Part shown: positions 6,230-6,404 of the stretch, piece after piece | How positions within the stretch are numbered: position 1 is the stretch's first letter | How the letters are laid out: every line of letters begins with the position of its first letter | Source of the DNA: an uncultured Eubacteriales bacterium | Lineage (GTDB): Bacteria > Bacillota_A > Clostridia > Christensenellales > Aristaeellaceae | Length of the DNA stretch: 6,404 nucleotides | Direction of reading: 5' to 3' | Assembly (NCBI GenBank): GCA_900321945.1 | Contig: ONXY01000380.1 | Span: 1-6,404 of the forward strand | Made by a program: the position numbers and the translations under genes | The notes under the pieces: generated by a model | Seen by the model: only the letters and a program-made list of their open reading frames with translations | Told to the model about the DNA's origin: nothing | Database searches by the model: none

Positions 6230-6404
6230 TCAAACCGCGGTTTCCATCGTCAGAAACTGCGCCGTTTTCATAATCGCCCGCCGGATGCTCCGCCGCTCAG
6301 GCAGACAGCAGTCCGCCGCTTCCCGGCGCGGACCGTTCCGCCCGCCGCATTCCCGGACCGCCTGCCTCATTTCCCGTTTTCTCCCGGTCCCGGCTTTTGT
6401 CTTC
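6230..6404 (-). CDS. C-terminal end of an unidentified protein (runs off right edge)
   Basis: One minus-strand frame is open for 57 codons from the edge to TGA at 6232-6230; the other two minus frames are closed by stops. The frame uses CGG, GCG, CTG and GAA codons much like the sure genes here, and a terminator follows 8 nt after the stop. The peptide is very basic, ends in FLTMETAV and has two adjacent cysteines; I do not recognise a family. Since 57 codons can be open by chance in GC-rich DNA, the terminator position is the main support. Confidence 0.45.
   Translation of the reverse strand, partial: KTKAGTGRKREMRQAVRECGGRNGPRREAADCCLPERRSIRRAIMKTAQFLTMETAV

Noticed and set aside
1..6404. 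CRISPR array, tRNA, rRNA, insertion sequence or phage attachment site
   Set aside because: I saw no regularly spaced repeats, tRNA-like cloverleaf, transposase motif or terminal repeats by reading both strands; a dedicated search was not possible.

Overview
The window is about 6.4 kb of fairly GC-rich DNA. All genes I can support lie on the minus strand, so it reads right to left. Strong AGGAGG-type ribosome binding sites, sigma-70/sigma-A promoters and the gene families present (a Reg_prop sensor with a seven-helix membrane domain, an HprK-like/PqqD pair, HdeD/DUF308) suggest a GC-rich member of the Clostridia, perhaps from the gut or rumen. This assignment is inference from style and families; no rRNA or marker gene is present.

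Layout from the right end: the end of an unidentified minus-strand reading frame (6230 to the edge) is followed by a GC-rich hairpin with a T7 tract that looks like its terminator. A well-formed promoter (6106-6134) then drives a small exported DUF3574-like protein (5628-6053), followed 82 bp later by a six-helix DUF308/HdeD-type membrane protein (4871-5545, GTG start). The gap between these two has no promoter or terminator that I can see, so they are probably co-transcribed.

A second promoter, with two overlapping TATAAT boxes (4785-4795), lies in the only clearly AT-rich patch. It precedes an HprK-like P-loop kinase (3943-4734) and, 2 nt downstream, a PqqD-family RRE-like protein (3680-3940). 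After a 177-bp gap with two strong inverted repeats comes a 1006-residue exported sensor (482-3502): signal peptide, at least eleven Reg_prop beta-propeller repeats, a Y_Y_Y domain and a seven-helix membrane block, but no cytoplasmic output domain. Its stop codon overlaps (ATGA) the start of another membrane protein (485 to the left edge, incomplete), whose visible part looks like the same membrane module.

The two points of most interest are the kinase/PqqD pair, which resembles part of a peptide-modification system but has no visible precursor or maturation enzyme, and the sensor that lacks an output domain yet is translationally coupled to a second protein with a related membrane module. 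A two-protein signalling unit, in which the downstream gene supplies the output domain beyond the edge, is a reasonable reading but unproven.
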